DNA from: Physcomitrium patens
Taxonomy: Eukaryota; Streptophyta; Bryopsida; Funariales; Funariaceae
Assembly (NCBI RefSeq): GCF_000002425.4
Contig: NC_037253.1
Location: forward strand, 2,697,427 to 2,761,426
Direction: 5' to 3'
Length of the DNA: 64,000 nucleotides
Below are positions 23,956 through 35,410 of the stretch, piece after piece. How positions within the stretch are numbered: the stretch's first letter is position 1; every line of letters starts with the position of its first letter. Below the pieces are notes generated by a model. It saw only the letters and a program-made list of their open reading frames with translations. It was not told where the DNA came from and ran no database searches. Made by a program: the position numbers and the translations under genes.

Positions 23956-24858
23956 TTAAAAATATGTATGTAATAATGTGTCAGTTGATGGATCAACAAT
24001 ACAAATAATGCTTGGTGAATCAAAATCAACATATATGCCTTCTTGTCGATGAGCTCCAATGGTATGCCATTGAGGTTCTGGTACTAGAATCCAAGTATGG
24101 CAACCAAATACTTGTAAGAGAGATACATTTAGAACACGACCCGAAATGAGCTCATGTGGTGAAACAATTTCAAGAGAAGAAGGGCGGAGGCGTATTAATG
24201 TTGCAGCATGTAAAATTGCATGATCCCACATAGATGTAGGTAAATTTGTGTGAAGGAGGAGTGGCCGGGTAATGAGTTGTATACACTTCATAAGTGACTC
24301 TGCAAGTCAATTTTGAGCATGTTCATATGGAATATAATATGTCAATTCAATTTCTGTTGCAGTACAATAGTCTTCAAAAGACTTTGATGCAAATTCTTTT
24401 GCATTATCCATACACAATGTTTTTATAGGATAATCAATAAAATGTGCACAAAAACGAATAAGCACAAATATAAGATTGACAAACACTATGTTTTGACTTG
24501 ATAATAATGAAACATGTGAATGTTTACTTGATGCATCAATAAGGACTAAAAAATAATGAAATTATCTTGATATTGGATTAATAGGACGACAAATATCACC
24601 ATGCAATCTTTCAAGGATTGGTGGTAATTCTTGTGGGAGTTTCCAAATTGAAGGCCCAATAATCATTTTATCTTGTAAATATGTACAACATAATTCCATA
24701 GAGTCTACATCCGTAGGCTTTAAATTGTGTCCAACTATACATGGAATGATCTTTCTAAATAATGTAGATTCTAGATGTCCCAATCGTCCATGCCAGAAAG
24801 AAATACAACTTTCTATGATAGATGATACAAAATTAAATATAATGGGAGGCCGAATCAC
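23956..24858 (-). pseudogene. Copia 1 GAG-pre-integrase and integrase remnant
   Basis: 24858-24562 holds the pre-integrase zinc-binding segment (HGRLGH followed by a CCTYLQDK-like pair of cysteines) and the start of the integrase core. 24291-23956 holds the later integrase segment with a LPTSMWDHAILHA-like motif and the region leading to the Copia linker. Decayed. Confidence 0.8.
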
Positions 24859-25317
24859 AATTCGATATTAATCATTTTCTGTAGCAAAAGCTTTTTTAAT
24901 AACTTTATGGTTCTTCACAAGAACCAAAACCTCTTTTCTATTTAAAATGGCTGTCAAGAAGTGTTAACTATTAATACGCATATCTTGGTAGTTGATCAGA
25001 CTCCGAGGTGCTAAAGGTGCAAACATTGCATATTTACATTTTATGACGGAATCCATAGGTAATTTTACCATTATTGTGCCTTCTTGGAAATAAAACGCAT
25101 TTGCTCCAGCTATGGTCATCATATTTTTAGTTTGCCAAATTGAAGATATTTCAATAAAAAATTATCTATCTCGCAAGATAGTATGTATTGTTGCAAAATC
25201 AATGAGCGCATTATTTGATTCATCATTAGAGGTTTTGTCATTCATATAAGCCTCTAAGTCATGAACACCAATTGAATCCATCAACGCATCGATGATATGA
25301 ACTTCACAAGCCTCAGC

Positions 25318-26067
25318 TCATAGTTTCTTATTTTCTTGGAATATTTTAATAAAATATTTTGAAGTACGGCACGCACGTTCTAAATGTCGAATCATTCCAC
25401 ACTTATGGCAAGAATGCATCTTTGATTTTTGTTTTCCACTATAATTAATAGTAGAACGTTTATTCTTTTCATATGTGTAGAAATCGTCATGACTATGACT
25501 ACCCTGATACTTATGAGCATGTTTCCCATATTTATATAATTTTTTCTTAGACTTTGAAATATTAAGAGCATGAGATTCTGAAATTGTAGTTCTAATAGGA
25601 TGAGCTTCCGCATTACATAAGAGTAGCTTATTTTGCTTCTCCGTAAGAAGTAGATAAGACATAAGATCAGAATGACTCTGAAATTTCATGTTCTTGTATT
25701 GTTGTACAAGCACAGCAGATACATGAGGAAATGTAGAGAGAATTTTCTCAATCATTTCTTCTTCAGAGATGCTTTGTCTACATAATCGTAATTGTAAGAT
25801 AATACTATACATTTCACTATTGAAAGCATTTAAATTTGAAAAATCCAAGACACGTAAATGTGTCTAATTATGATGTGCGCATGGAAGGAAAATGGTCTTT
25901 TGATGATCAAATATGGATTTAAAATTCTTCCAAAGTTTTGTAGGATCTTCCATTTCCAAGTATTGATGTTGTAATGCAAGTACAAGATGGCGACGAAGGA
26001 AAAGAAGTGCTTTCCAATAAATAGCAGGAGAAATAGAAATACTTATTGTAGGAGATTCTTCAAACAT
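25318..26067 (-). pseudogene. Copia 1 gag remnant with CCHC knuckle
   Basis: Minus-strand segments carry the UBN2-type gag of plant Copia elements (an ALQHQYLEMEDPTKLWKN-like stretch, then LSTFPHVSAVLVQQY and SYLLLTEKQNKLL). A zinc knuckle CHKCGMIRHLERAC, with an arginine/leucine-rich spacer, lies near 25370-25410. Decayed. Confidence 0.8.
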
Positions 26068-26343
26068 AATGGTATCTAAGAATTATTCTACAAATAAATT
26101 TGTTTTTGCCATTTTTTTCCATAATAAATAATTGTTTCCATCCACAGTAAATAGTGGAAATAAAAGAGCTTGAAAATGTTGGGATGCATTGATAATAGTT
26201 GGAACCATAGTAGAAGCAATTGAAGATGTTGAAGCACTCATTATAAATAAATCTGTAAAGAAAATACAAGATCAAGTAGAAAAGTTGATTAAAACGTATC
26301 TTAAAAAATAAAGTCAAATAAAATGATAAATTTGAACTTGAAA

Positions 26344-26347
<4 letters not shown>

Positions 26348-26375
<28 letters not shown>
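26348..26375. repeat. (TA)n microsatellite in the Copia 1 leader
   Basis: About 14 TA dinucleotides directly upstream of the gag start region. Confidence 0.9.
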
Positions 26376-26380
<5 letters not shown>

Positions 26381-26419
26381 AATAAGGTTGTGGATTAATG
26401 TAGCAAAAGAGCAGTAAGA

Positions 26420-26640
26420 CAGTGATAGTATGCAGTAGCAAGCGGCAGCAGTAGGACGGTAGGGTGGCAGCGGCAGCAAGGCGGGTGGCAGCAGCTGGGA
26501 CGGGTTTGGCGGCAGCTTGGCGGTAGTTTGGCGGCAGTTCAACGGCAGGTGTGGCTGCAGCTCGACTGCAACTTGGCAACAGCAGGACAGTAGTTCAACG
26601 ACAAGCGTGAGGCGCAGCAGGGAGCAAGTTGGGATGGAAT
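26420..26640 (-). repeat. GC-rich GCAGC-type imperfect repeat in the Copia 1 leader
   Basis: Between the primer-binding site and gag is a stretch of ggcagc, gcagcag and ggcggcag units, much richer in G and C than the rest of the element. The corresponding leader of the sister element (about 30640-30830) has a degenerate ctgcca/ctaccg version, so this is a family trait and not a later insertion. Confidence 0.7.
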
Positions 26641-26808
26641 TGGACTGGATCAAGTATTCTAAGCAAGTATTCTAAACAAGCAGCTAATATGTGAGAGGCC
26701 AACAAGAAGAGCAGCAAGATCATGAGGTAGACATTGAGCAAGAGTAGCAACAGATTTGAAGAGTTAAGACTAGAGTAAAAAAAAATCTGATAGTGTATAG
26801 AAGAGAGT

Positions 26809-26821
26809 CGTGCTGATAATG
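26809..26821 (-). other. Primer-binding site of Copia 1
   Basis: Minus-strand cattatcagcacg directly abuts the 5' LTR. The sister element has the identical 13-mer at 30545-30557. Confidence 0.8.
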
Positions 26822-27090
26822 TGTTGAGAATATTTAGAAAGACACAAGAGTAATAGTAAGTAATACACACACAAGAGTAGTAGTAAGTCATATACACAAG
26901 AGGGCTTCTAAGAAGAGAGAGCTTCACACCTAAAAATCTATTGATCTGGTTGTATCTCTTATATAAGAGGAGAAAGGAGAGAAGATAAATAGTACTTATC
27001 CACTAGATTCTAAATGCTATAGCTATGGTATTTATTGTAGTCTACAGTAAATATTATAGAGAGTAGCGGCTACATTTAATGCTCCCAACA
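26822..27090 (-). repeat. 5' LTR of Copia 1 (right copy)
   Basis: Starts tgttgagaatatttagaaag and ends gctcccaaca. It is followed by the ctatt target duplication. Confidence 0.92.
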
Positions 27091-27095
27091 CTATT
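27091..27095. repeat. Target-site duplication of Copia 1, right copy (ctatt)
   Basis: Five bases directly outside the right LTR, identical to 21435-21439. Confidence 0.9.
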
Positions 27096-28119
27096 CAAAC
27101 AACTTAGTATTTGTTGGTGTGCATGCCACTCATCAAAATATAAGTTGTAAAATGTAAGACAAAAATAATAATAATAATAATAATAAATGAATGTAATGAA
27201 AAAAAAAAGTGTTTGACTTTTGACTCTTAGAGCCAAGTGGAGAATGAGTGGATGTGGATACAATTGGACCCATGAGCATGTGAGAAAAGTGGCCTCACCA
27301 CGCCGAACCCTACACTCAGCATTGCCGCAATGGTGGAGCGATGGACCTTCACAATAGATCCCACAAACTTCTAGAATCCGTGTCACATGCCGCATGAGAC
27401 AATCCTCATCGTGATCAAGCGCCGCATGCACAGATCGATCCCGAGGAACCCATTTATGCAACTTCACATGGGTTCTGAGCTGGGTTTGGTTTCACCATTT
27501 TTCCTGCAGGGACTTAGAAATCTGTAGCGAACTCTCCATCTGCGGATTCGTCGATAACTGCGTCGTGAACTTAGAAATGACAGATGCTGTAATATGTCAC
27601 AACAATAACATAGGAAATAATCTGGTGTTGAAACTACTACCAACTCGTTGCTATCGAATTCAGAAACCTGGCAGCCCTCTCGAATCTTTGTTCACTGGAG
27701 TGTTGCGTCGATCACCGCTGCAGAGTATCGACTGCGGTGGAGACCAACAGGTGTGAAAATTGTGGATTTTCTCCTCCCGATCAACATGCATCGGTTCGAA
27801 ACCCACGACCAGCGCACTTTGTAGATCACCTCACGCACCGAAACTGAGAGCTGAGCGATGCAGAGCATACGACGGTGCATTGTAGCTGGAGTGTTGGGTA
27901 GTATTGGCCTGCATTATCCCACATCTCACGCCGCGTCGAATTGGAGCCACAACTTGGTAACAGAGAATGAAACTTGTGTTGTGAGCTTCGTGTGGCCATC
28001 GTCGACAGTGTAGGTGAATCTCTGGAGAGAGATTCTCATTCCACAGCATCGCAGCATCGATGATGAGCAACATATATAAGTGTTGGATCGGAACAGTTGT
28101 GGAGAATCAGAATGTGGAG
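27096..28119. other. Unique segment between two Copia insertions
   Basis: About 1 kb, noticeably richer in G and C than the flanking elements after a short AT-rich start with an (ATA)n tract near 27166-27185. Open frames on both strands (27054-27467 minus, 27565-27756 plus, 27831-28073 minus) overlap and show no recognisable domain. It is probably host sequence into which the outer Copia inserted. Confidence 0.4.
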
Positions 28120-28124
28120 ACAAT
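28120..28124. repeat. Target-site duplication of Copia 2, left copy (acaat)
   Basis: Five bases outside the left LTR, identical to 37137-37141 outside the right LTR. Confidence 0.9.
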
Positions 28125-28334
28125 TGTTGAACAAAGCACACTGGAACTCACGCTGAAATCTAGTTTACCGTAGAGTAAATAACAGTTGATCACCAAAGAT
28201 TGCAGGATCACTTTTAGTGCCGCTTGACTCTTCGAGTCTCGCAAACGACATACAGTTAGAATAACTAGTCGTTCCCACATGTACTTAAGTTGACAAAAGG
28301 CTCAATAAAATTATCTCTCGAGTGAGCTTCAACA
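28125..28334 (+). repeat. 5' LTR of Copia 2
   Basis: Starts tgttgaacaaagcacactgg and ends gagcttcaaca. Pairs with 36927-37136. Confidence 0.9.
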
Positions 28335-28346
28335 TGGTATGAGAGC
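28335..28346 (+). other. Primer-binding site of Copia 2 (tRNA-iMet)
   Basis: tggtatgagagc directly after the 5' LTR, one base from the standard initiator-methionine PBS. Confidence 0.8.
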
Positions 28347-28639
28347 TGGATTGACACCCCACTAGTGAGCGTTGCTCCTAGAATAGTCTCTTTCTTGTTT
28401 TTAATAGATATCAACAAATCTTCTTGGTGAAGCTTTGCTCCCAAAGATAATCGGTAGCATTTGTTACCACCGTTGTGCGACCTAGCCAGCGTGTTGAGCG
28501 AACAGTTAATGATTATTATTAACAAGAGTAACAAGCTATAGGGAGCTGTGAATCACAATGTATGGAAATTTTAGACGAGAGCGTTGTTGAAAAGAGAGAA
28601 CATGTAGAACTTAGTAGAGAGGAAGATGGTTCCGATATT

Positions 28640-29400
28640 GTTTCTAACTACAACAGGGGCATCGACATTTACAACGGAATAGTTTAAAATCCATAAACTT
28701 AAGGCTTGGGCCTTGATTGTGATGGCAGTAAAAGAAAAATTTATAGAAGCAGTTTTTGAAACTAAAGATTCCGCAGATACTTGGCAAGCTTTGAAGAATA
28801 TTTTTGAGGTTGGCGACTCTTCCAAAATGTTGTTATCAACAGGTAAGTATAACATGCGCATGGCCGAAGGAGGCTCGATTGAAGAATACCTGCAAATCGC
28901 TAGGGATCTAAAAAGTAATCTAGTTGCCACGCGTCATAAGATGGCAGTTGAAACTTCAGTACAACTCACTCAATGGACTCCCTTCTAGTTATGAGGGAAT
29001 AATTTAGAGTCTAACGATACTAGATAAACTGTTTACCTTTTCAATGATCAGTTCAAAGATGCTAAATGAATCTCATGGCCTTGAGCTGCGTAGAAATCGC
29101 TTGGAAAACGAAGAAGCTCTATTCACACAGTTTCAGCAAAGCCAGATTCATCCACAATATCGCAACTCCAATCGCGACATCAACTGGCACAGAAATCATA
29201 ATGCACACAGCAGCGGCAGTTACTCGGCAAGAGCTCAGGTTTGTAAAGGCAGCCGTGGCTATCAAAGAGATTCATCATGCAACAATCAACGCAAAAACAA
29301 TTGGTGCCTTGTTTGCGGGTCACCAGACCATCCTGCTCGACTGCGTTGCAATAAGTATATGGTACATAAAGAAAAAAGCAACGTTAATTTACTGACGAAT
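28640..29400 (+). pseudogene. Copia 2 gag remnant with CCHC knuckle
   Basis: 28713-28988 carries the UBN2-type gag with AKEAWDAL-like spacing (TKDSADTWQALKNIFEVGD). The knuckle CLVCGSPDHPARLRC, a CCHC-type variant, follows near 29300-29345. Decayed. Confidence 0.75.
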
Positions 29401-29758
29401 GAAGATCACAAGATATCTGATACAACAGAGGATATCCATATCGCACTTACGGAGATATCGAACAAGATTGACAACAATCAACCATGGTATCTTAACTCCA
29501 AAGCAACCCGCCATGAGACAAGTAACAAAAAAAAAGTTTAGACTCATATACACCAAAAAAACAAGGCACCGTAATGACGATTGGAGGGGAGAAACACTCT
29601 ATAGAAGGAATTAGAAGTGCAAAAATCTCTATCAATGATGGAAAAATAAAACTCGACAAGGTTCTTTAAGTGCCCAGTCTCAAAAAAACTTGATTTTGAT
29701 AGGTTGCTTAGCAAAATCTGAAAAATTGATTGCATTCTCTAATCACCAGTGATGAATC

Positions 29759-30308
29759 ATGAACAAAAACGATAAACTGGCAGTAGTAGGAGAACAAGAT
29801 CAAGGAAATGGATTATATAGAATAAATGACGTATTTGCAATACAAGATGATAATGCGGTACAAACCACCAAAAAAATAATTATCAATGATTCGAAACAAG
29901 CCAAGCTACTGCATCGGAGGTTGGGCCACCTCAACTACGATAGCCTCTGTTACCTCTCACTGAATGGTAAGGTCAAAGGTCTACCTCGCATCAACTTTAT
30001 GAAAGTCATCTGGGAACAGTGCTTTGCCAAAAAAAAGTATTGCAAAAGGTTTCCAAAAAAGTCAACTACTAGGGCAACAAGAATTCTATAGTTGCTATAT
30101 GCTGATCTTGTCGAACCAATAAAAACACCATCTCTCAATGGCTTGCTATATCGTGCAATTTTTATTGATTTCTCAAGACGATCATGGGTGTTTTCTACAC
30201 GTGAAAAATCGGAAACTCTACAACCATTCACTTAATTAAAACAACTCGCTAAGATTGAAATTAGACAAAAATTTGGCAATTTACAAACAAATTGCTACTG
30301 AGAATTTT
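29759..30308 (+). pseudogene. Copia 2 pre-integrase and integrase, upstream part
   Basis: Contains LLHRRLGHLNYDSL, the pre-integrase HxxxxH-type signature, then an integrase N-terminal segment with the Y-DL-x-P-like start and FIDFSRRSWVF. It stops where Copia 3 begins; integrase similarity resumes at 35411. Decayed. Confidence 0.75.
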
Positions 30309-30544
30309 GTTGGGAGCATTAAATGTAGCTAGCCCTCTCCATGTTATTTACTGTAGTCTATAGTATTTACTGTAGCTACAATGTTTGGAATGTAGTGAAG
30401 AGACACTATTCATCTTCTCCCCTTCTCTTTGTATAAGAGATATAACCCTATCAATAAACTCACTTCTTAATAGTGTATATTTACATATGTGATCATATTA
30501 CTTCTAGCTACTCTTGTCTCTCTTTCTCTAAAGTATTTTCAACA
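30309..30544 (+). repeat. 5' LTR of Copia 3
   Basis: Starts tgttgggagcattaaatgta and ends aagtattttcaaca. About 89 percent identical by eye to 35175-35410. Confidence 0.9.
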
Positions 30545-30557
30545 CATTATCAGCACG
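30545..30557 (+). other. Primer-binding site of Copia 3
   Basis: cattatcagcacg directly after the LTR, identical to that of Copia 1. Confidence 0.8.
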
Positions 30558-30999
30558 AGTGCTCTTATGCTCTAGTCTTAGTTTTTAAAAACTTATGTGC
30601 ATTTTTTCCTTCATTTTTTCTTCAAAAAAGTTTTTCTTTCTTGTGTTGCTACTGTTGCTGCCAAACTACAGCTAGCTACCGCAAACTATCGTCAACTATT
30701 TCCAACTGCCACATCCTGCCATTGACTATCATCGATTGATGCATCCTAGTACCAGACTGCCATTGATTATTGTGGATTGATGTATCCTATTGCCAAATTG
30801 CTGCACCTTATCGTACCCTGTCAAAGTTTATTATAGACTCTTATTTTTGTAGAAAAATAATAATAAATAAATAAATAAATCTTTTTTACTATTTTTGATT
30901 TCAAGTTTCAACTTTATCATTCTATTTGGCTTTATATTTTAAGATGCATTTTACTCAACATTTTCTACTAAAACTTATATTTTTGTTTACAGATTTATT

Positions 31000-31900
31000 T
31001 ATGATGAGTGCTTCAACATCTTCAACTGCCTGTATTATGTTTCCAATTATCACAACTACATTCCAACATTTTCAAGCTCTTCTATTTCCACCATTGATTG
31101 CTAATGGAAACAATTATCTATTATGGACAAAAATCACAAAAGCAAATTTATTTATAAAATAACTATCACATACAATTCTATTTAAAGAATCTCCTATGAT
31201 AAGTACTTCAATTCCTATTCCTATCCATTGGAAAGCACTTCTTCTCCTTTGTCGATATCTTGTACTTACAATACAACATCAATATTTAGAAATGGAAGAT
31301 CCAACTAAGCTTTGGAAGAATCTTAAATCTAGATTTGAACATCAAAAGACTATTTTCCTTCCACGTGCAAGTCATTATTGGACACATTTATGTATCTTGG
31401 ATTTTTCAAATTTAAATGCTTTCAATAATGAAATATATCATATTATCTTACAACTATAATTATGTGGAAAAATCATCTCTAAAGAAGAAATGATTCAAAA
31501 AACTCTTTATATTTCCTTTCGCATCTGCTAAGCTTGCACAATAATATAAGAATATGAAATTTCAGAGTTATCTTGATCTCATGTCCTATCTACTTCTTGT
31601 GGAGAAATAAAATGAGCTACTCTTACGTAATACAAAAACTCATCCTATTGGAACTAGGATTCTAGAATCTCATGTACTTAATATTCCAAAGTCTAAGAAA
31701 TAATTAAACAAACATGAAAAAAATACTCATAAGTACCATGTCAGTCATGGTTGTAACTATTTTCATCCATATAAAAAGAATAAATGTTCTACAATAAATT
31801 ATAGTGGAAAAAAAAATCAAAGATGCGTTCTTACTATAAATGTGGAATAATTGGACATTTGGTATATGTGTGCTATACTTTAGAATACTTTGTTAAAATG
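31000..31900 (+). pseudogene. Copia 3 gag remnant with zinc knuckle
   Basis: Retains the gag start motif LIANGNNYLLWTKITKANL (31077-31160), the TIQHQYLEMEDPTKLWKNL segment shared with Copia 1, and a knuckle-like CGIIGHL segment near 31838-31862. Decayed. Confidence 0.75.
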
Positions 31901-32429
31901 TTCTAAGAAAATAAAATACTTTGAGTTGAGGTTCATAAAGTTCATACCATGGATGCGTCTATGGATTCAATTGGTGTTGATGATTTAGAAGCTTATATGA
32001 ATGATAAAACCTCTAATGATGAATCAAATGATGAGCTCATTGATTCTACAATAATACATACTATCATGTGGAATAGATGATTGTTTATTGAAAAAACTTC
32101 AATTTAGCAAACTAAAAATTTGATGACTATGGCTGGGACAAATGCATTTTGTTTCTTTGAGGGAACAATAATGATAAAATTATTTGCGGGCTATATCATA
32201 AAATATAAACATCCAATGTTTGCATCCTCAACACCTCAGAGTTTGATTAGCTATTGAGATGTGTGTGCCAATAGTTATCACCTTTCAACTGCAATTCTAG
32301 ATAGGCGGGAGATTTTGATTCTTGAACAAAACCATAAAGTTGTAGAAAAAGCCTTTGCTACAACAAATGGTTTATACTAGATTGTAATCCGGCCTCCTAT
32401 TACATTTAATTTTGCATCATCTATGATAA

Positions 32430-33300
32430 AGAATTACATTTTTCTTTGACATGGATAATTGAGACATCCAAGATCTATATTATTTTAGAAGATAATTCTA
32501 TTTATAACAGGGCATAATTTAAAACCTATAGATGTAAATTCTATGGAATTATGTTGTACATGTGTACAAGGCAAGATGATTGCTCGGCCTTTAATTTGGA
32601 AACTCCCACAAGAATTACCACCAATGCTTGAAAGGTTGCATTGTGATATTTGTGGTTCTATTAATCCAATATCTGGATCATTTTGTTATTTTTTAGTCCT
32701 TGTTGATGCAACAGACAAACAATCACATGTTTCATTATTATAATCTCAAAACATGGTATTTACTAATTTTATATCTATGCTTATTCATTTTTAAGCACAT
32801 TTTCCTAATTATCCTATCAAAACATTTTATATAGATAATGCAAAAGAATTTGCATTAAAGTCCTTTGAAGACTATTGTACTACAATAGAGATTGAGTTGA
32901 CATATTGTATTCCATATGAACATGCTCAAAATAGACTTATAGAGTCATTTATAAAGTATATACAACTCATTATCCAGCCACTTCTTCTTTATGTAAATTT
33001 ACCTGCATCTATGTATAGTCATGTAATTTTGCATGCTGTAGCATTAATATGCCTCTGTCCTTCTTTTCTTGAAATTATTACACCACAAGAGCTCATTTCA
33101 AGTTGTATTCTAAATGTATCTCACCTATGGATTTTTGGTTGCGATACTTGGATTCTAGTATGAGAACATCAATAGCATACAATTAAACTCATCGACGAGA
33201 AGGCATATGTATTGGTTTTGATTCACCAAGCATTATTCATATAGTTGACCCATCAATTGGTACATTATTACATGCATGTTTTCAAAATTGTTATTTTGAA
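32430..33300 (+). pseudogene. Copia 3 integrase remnant
   Basis: 32543-32743 matches the pre-integrase to integrase segment of Copia 1 (MELCCTCVQGKMIARPLIWK). 32897-33163 matches the later integrase segment (LPASMYSHVILHAVAL). Decayed. Confidence 0.75.
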
Positions 33301-33706
33301 GAATGTATTTCCATCACTTCAAAAATGAGTGTTTAATTAACAAAGAAATATAGTACTTGTATTTGGAGCATCATATACATTTAAAATGAATCTTGATCCT
33401 AAAACATCTTTAACTGAAAGTGAAGTTACTAAGATTTTGTATCTAAAATAGATTGCAAATGAAATACATGATGGCTTCAATGATGTACCTCAAATTACAA
33501 GAATTCTAGTTAATGAGGCTCAGAATGAACTTGCTCATATTACAATATCACTAACAAATATACCTTAGATTAAAAGATCAGTAATTAAAAGGACTTATGG
33601 ACTAGATAAGTAACCTTAAAAGAAGAAAGCTATAACATATGGTGATTCTAATATTATTTTTATAGAAGTTCCTACTAAACCTATAGAACCATCAATTAAT
33701 AAGAAT

Positions 33707-34900
33707 ATGTCCATGCACATTATATCTTCACCTCATGCAACAAAAAATCTTAAAATTAGGAGGAATAAAACCAAGTTGATTACAAAATTATCTGTTCTAT
33801 ATTCTGCTACAAATGATCTTTGGAATAGACCATCTATTATAGTAGATGAATCATTTGCATTCATGATAGAAGGAGCTCTTTCTTACAAAAAAGAGAATCC
33901 TAAACTTCAAACCATTCAAGAAGCAATGCATTGCTTTGACTGGTTAAAATAAAAAACTACTATCAAGTATGTTTCTTTTCATAAGAGAAAAAACTTTCTT
34001 CCAATTGTAGACACTCTTATTTCTCACCTTATAGGATACAAGATGGTATTAGTACACAAGCAAAATGCTCAAGGTCAAATAACCTGCTATAAAAATTGAC
34101 TTATTGGTCAAGGATTTATTCAATGGTTTGGCATTGATTATGAATCCACATATTCTCCAATCATGGATTCAATTACATCATTGGTCTTCAAATTATACAT
34201 CTCACACATAATAGCATTTTTTTCTAGCAACTAACATATATTAGATAAATCTTATGGAGATTCAATATGATTGATACTTATCCATTGTCTATATCAATGG
34301 TTGGATGTAGTCGTGATAATCATAATCCATATCGTTTGTGGGAGAAGGATGAGGAAATATTAAGAGAGCATTATCCATATCTTGGAGCGATTGGAGCACT
34401 TTTATATTTAGCCACACCTAATTGACTAGATATTGCATTTGCAGTTAGTATTCTTGTAAGACACAGTGCATGTCTAACACTATGACATTGGAATGGCATC
34501 AAATATTTACTATGTTATTTAAAAAGTACTGAAGATTTGAGATTATACTACATACAATTTGCAGATCCAAAATTGGTTGGATATGCTCATACATGATATA
34601 AATCTGATATTATAACAACTAAATCTCAAACAAACTATATATTCTTAAGACATAGAGGTGCAATATCATAGAAATCATTGAAATAATTTATAATTGCAAT
34701 TTCATCCAACCATGCAAAAATTATTGCCTTACATGAAGCATCTCGATAATGTATTTGATTGTAATCAATCAATAAACTCATTCAGACAATCTATAGATTT
34801 TCATATGATGATTCTCCAAGTATCTTGTATAAAGATAATAGTACTTGTATTACACAGATGTAAATTGGTTTTATTAAAAGAAATATGACAAAGTATATTG
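33707..34900 (+). pseudogene. Copia 3 partial RT and RNase H remnant
   Basis: 33707-34150 matches the start of the RT region of Copia 1. About 34370-34560 matches the RT/RNase H junction (GALLYLAT-like). The distance between these blocks is shorter than in Copia 1. Decayed. Confidence 0.65.
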
Positions 34901-35174
34901 ATCCAAAGTATTTTAGTTATATCCATGACTTGATTATTAATTCAATACTTAAGATCATTGGCATGTTGCAACTTACTTTTCTTGAGAAAAAAAAGTAATG
35001 AACTCTTCACATAATGTTGTATTCTTTTTCTTTCATCTATAGTTTTATCTTTAAATATAATAAGGTTCTCTTAGATAAGGTTTTAATAAGATAGTAGTTG
35101 TTGATCTTACAAGATTACAAAAAAATATAGATCATAATTCTATGCATATAAATATTATAACAAGCAAAGAGGAG

Positions 35175-35410
35175 TGTTGAGAGCATTAAATATAGCTAGT
35201 GCTCTCCATGCTATTTATTGTAGTCTATAGTATTTACTGTAGTTACAGTATTTGGAATGTAGTGGAGAGATATTATTTATCTTCTTTCCTTCTCTTTGTA
35301 TAAGAGATATAATCCTATCAATAAACTCATTTCTTGTGTGTGTGGTTTATATATGTGTGTATATTACTTCTACCTACTCTTGTCTCTCTTTCTCTAAAGT
35401 ATTCTCAACA
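35175..35410 (+). repeat. 3' LTR of Copia 3
   Basis: Starts tgttgagagcattaaatata and ends aagtattctcaaca. Outer sequence resumes at 35411 in the integrase of Copia 2. Confidence 0.9.

Larger units (their letters stand above)
21440..27090 (-). mobile_element. Copia (Ty1-type) LTR retrotransposon 1, decayed
   Basis: A structurally near-complete element with LTRs of about 270 bp at 21440-21710 and 26822-27090, both TG...CA. A perfect 5-bp target-site duplication, ctatt, lies at 21435-21439 and 27091-27095. Minus-strand order is gag, zinc knuckle, integrase, reverse transcriptase, RNase H, which defines Ty1/Copia. A tRNA-type primer-binding site (cattatcagcacg on the minus strand) and a polypurine tract (21711-21723 region) lie next to the LTRs. 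LTR identity by eye is about 89 percent, so it is an old insertion. It is broken in many places (roughly ten or more). It belongs to the same family as the element at 30309-35410. Confidence 0.92.
30309..35410 (+). mobile_element. Copia LTR retrotransposon 3 (inner), nested in Copia 2
   Basis: LTRs of 236 bp each, 30309-30544 and 35175-35410, TG...CA. The primer-binding site cattatcagcacg (30545-30557) abuts the 5' LTR and a purine tract (about 35165-35174) abuts the 3' LTR. Contents in order are leader, gag with knuckle, pre-integrase/integrase, partial RT, RNase H. LTR identity by eye is about 89 percent. Flanking 5-mers, aattt and actat, match at three of five positions, so the target duplication is imperfect. 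Same family as Copia 1, opposite orientation. Decayed, with many breaks. Confidence 0.9.

Noticed and set aside
27786-27800. tRNA B-box-like ggttcgaaacc
   Set aside because: No A box, acceptor stem or cloverleaf can be drawn from the upstream 60 bases.
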